From Pseudomonadota bacterium (lineage in GTDB: Bacteria; Pseudomonadota; Gammaproteobacteria; Steroidobacterales; Rariloculaceae), in the NCBI GenBank assembly GCA_009843005.1, contig VYEH01000070.1, positions 1 to 6,460 on the forward strand: a stretch of DNA of 6,460 bases. The letters are read 5' to 3'. Below are positions 6,102 to 6,460 of this stretch, piece by piece. Below the pieces are notes generated by a model, which was given only the letters and a program-made list of their open reading frames with translations, did no database searches and was not told the DNA's origin. Position numbers and translations under genes: made by a program. Position 1 is the stretch's first letter, and the number at the start of each line of letters is the position of its first letter.

Positions 6102-6460
6102 CTAAAGTCCCAGCAACGCCTTTGCTTCGGCTACGACGGACTCCGGCGTATCCAACGCATTCTCGACGATCGCCTGTAGCTCCACTCCATGCCTTGGGGT
6201 GACTGGAGCGCGCATGGAAGTCTGTATGGCGTCAGCGAAGGAATCGTCTTCGAGCGTAGCGTCAAATGCTGTTCGTAACGCAGCCAGCCGATCGGGCGGC
6301 AGTTCGGGCGGTGCAAACAGGGGCCAGCCCATGTCCGGGCCGATCTCCAGGATCTGCGCCAGCGCCCGCTCCCCGTCGCTGGCAACCAGGTCGCCGATGT
6401 GAGGCGTATCCGGCGCCCGGGCATCCGGCGGGCCGATGCGAACCACGAAGCCAAGGCGGC
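6102..6460 (-). CDS. Tripartite tricarboxylate transporter substrate-binding protein (TctC/Bug family), C-terminal part
   Basis: The minus-strand frame is open from the window edge to a TAG at 6104-6102 and gives 118 complete C-terminal residues of a protein that is usually about 300-330 residues long. The segment DMGWPLFAPPELPPDRLAALRTAF followed by DATLEDDSFADAI is the hallmark C-terminal lobe of Bug/TctC receptors (compare the family pattern APPGVPxxRVAALRxAFDATMxDPxF). The ending ENALDTPESVVAEAKALLG also fits. These periplasmic proteins bind carboxylates or other small organic solutes and pass them to TctAB permeases, though many are orphan receptors. The ligand site lies mostly in the missing part, so the substrate is unknown. 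The true start is outside the window; the GTG at 6446 is only an internal codon. No tctA or tctB gene is visible here. Confidence 0.82.
   Translation of the reverse strand, partial: RLGFVVRIGPPDARAPDTPHIGDLVASDGERALAQILEIGPDMGWPLFAPPELPPDRLAALRTAFDATLEDDSFADAIQTSMRAPVTPRHGVELQAIVENALDTPESVVAEAKALLGL

Noticed and set aside
4961..6202. Plus-strand 413-codon frame overlapping the hydrolase and running through the antitoxin region
   Set aside because: It lies in the wrong frame of a clear hydrolase and antisense to the antitoxin. The translation is Arg/Pro-rich without any recognisable motif.
1..6460. tRNA, rRNA, CRISPR array, insertion sequence or attachment site
   Set aside because: I saw no cloverleaf-like segment, no repeat-spacer array, no transposase and no terminal inverted repeats with target duplication anywhere in the window.

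Overview
This 6.46-kb window is high-GC bacterial DNA from a diderm proteobacterium. The evidence for that is type II secretion genes, including an outer-membrane secretin, together with a Bug/TctC-type periplasmic binding protein. A gammaproteobacterium is the most likely source, but the sequence alone does not fix the taxon. The genes are densely packed. The one strongly AT-rich stretch is about bases 63-140, roughly 24% G+C by hand count.

Layout. (1) Bases 1-62, minus strand: the first 20 codons of a probable XRE/HTH regulator that continues outside the window. (2) Bases 63-350: a divergent intergenic region with an imperfect inverted repeat (75-100) beside the regulator start. (3) Bases 351-4780, plus strand: a tight type II secretion cluster, gspC (inner-membrane HR/PDZ protein), gspD (secretin) and gspE (secretion ATPase). 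gspD and gspE have clear ribosome binding sites. (4) Bases 4788-5663, plus strand: a cytoplasmic alpha/beta hydrolase 7 nt after gspE, where many type II operons carry gspF. (5) Bases 5704-5943, minus strand: a ribbon-helix-helix antitoxin-like gene. Its expected toxin partner appears cut to a 15-codon remnant that ends in the same CTAG as the hydrolase stop. (6) Bases 5944-6101: the upstream region of that gene, with regularly spaced GGTANTACC-type sites. (7) Bases 6102-6460, minus strand: the C-terminal third or so of a TctC/Bug family solute receptor, cut by the window edge.

How the genes work together. GspC links the inner-membrane platform to the secretin through its HR domain. GspD forms the outer-membrane channel. 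GspE hydrolyses ATP to drive pseudopilus assembly. The genes for the platform (F, L, M) and pseudopilins (G-K) are not here and must lie elsewhere if the system works. GspE lacks the usual tetracysteine zinc motif, and GspD has an acidic proline-rich tail. I do not see a wholly new system. The most unusual parts are the broken toxin-antitoxin locus with its candidate operator array, and the interrupted secretion operon with a hydrolase attached.
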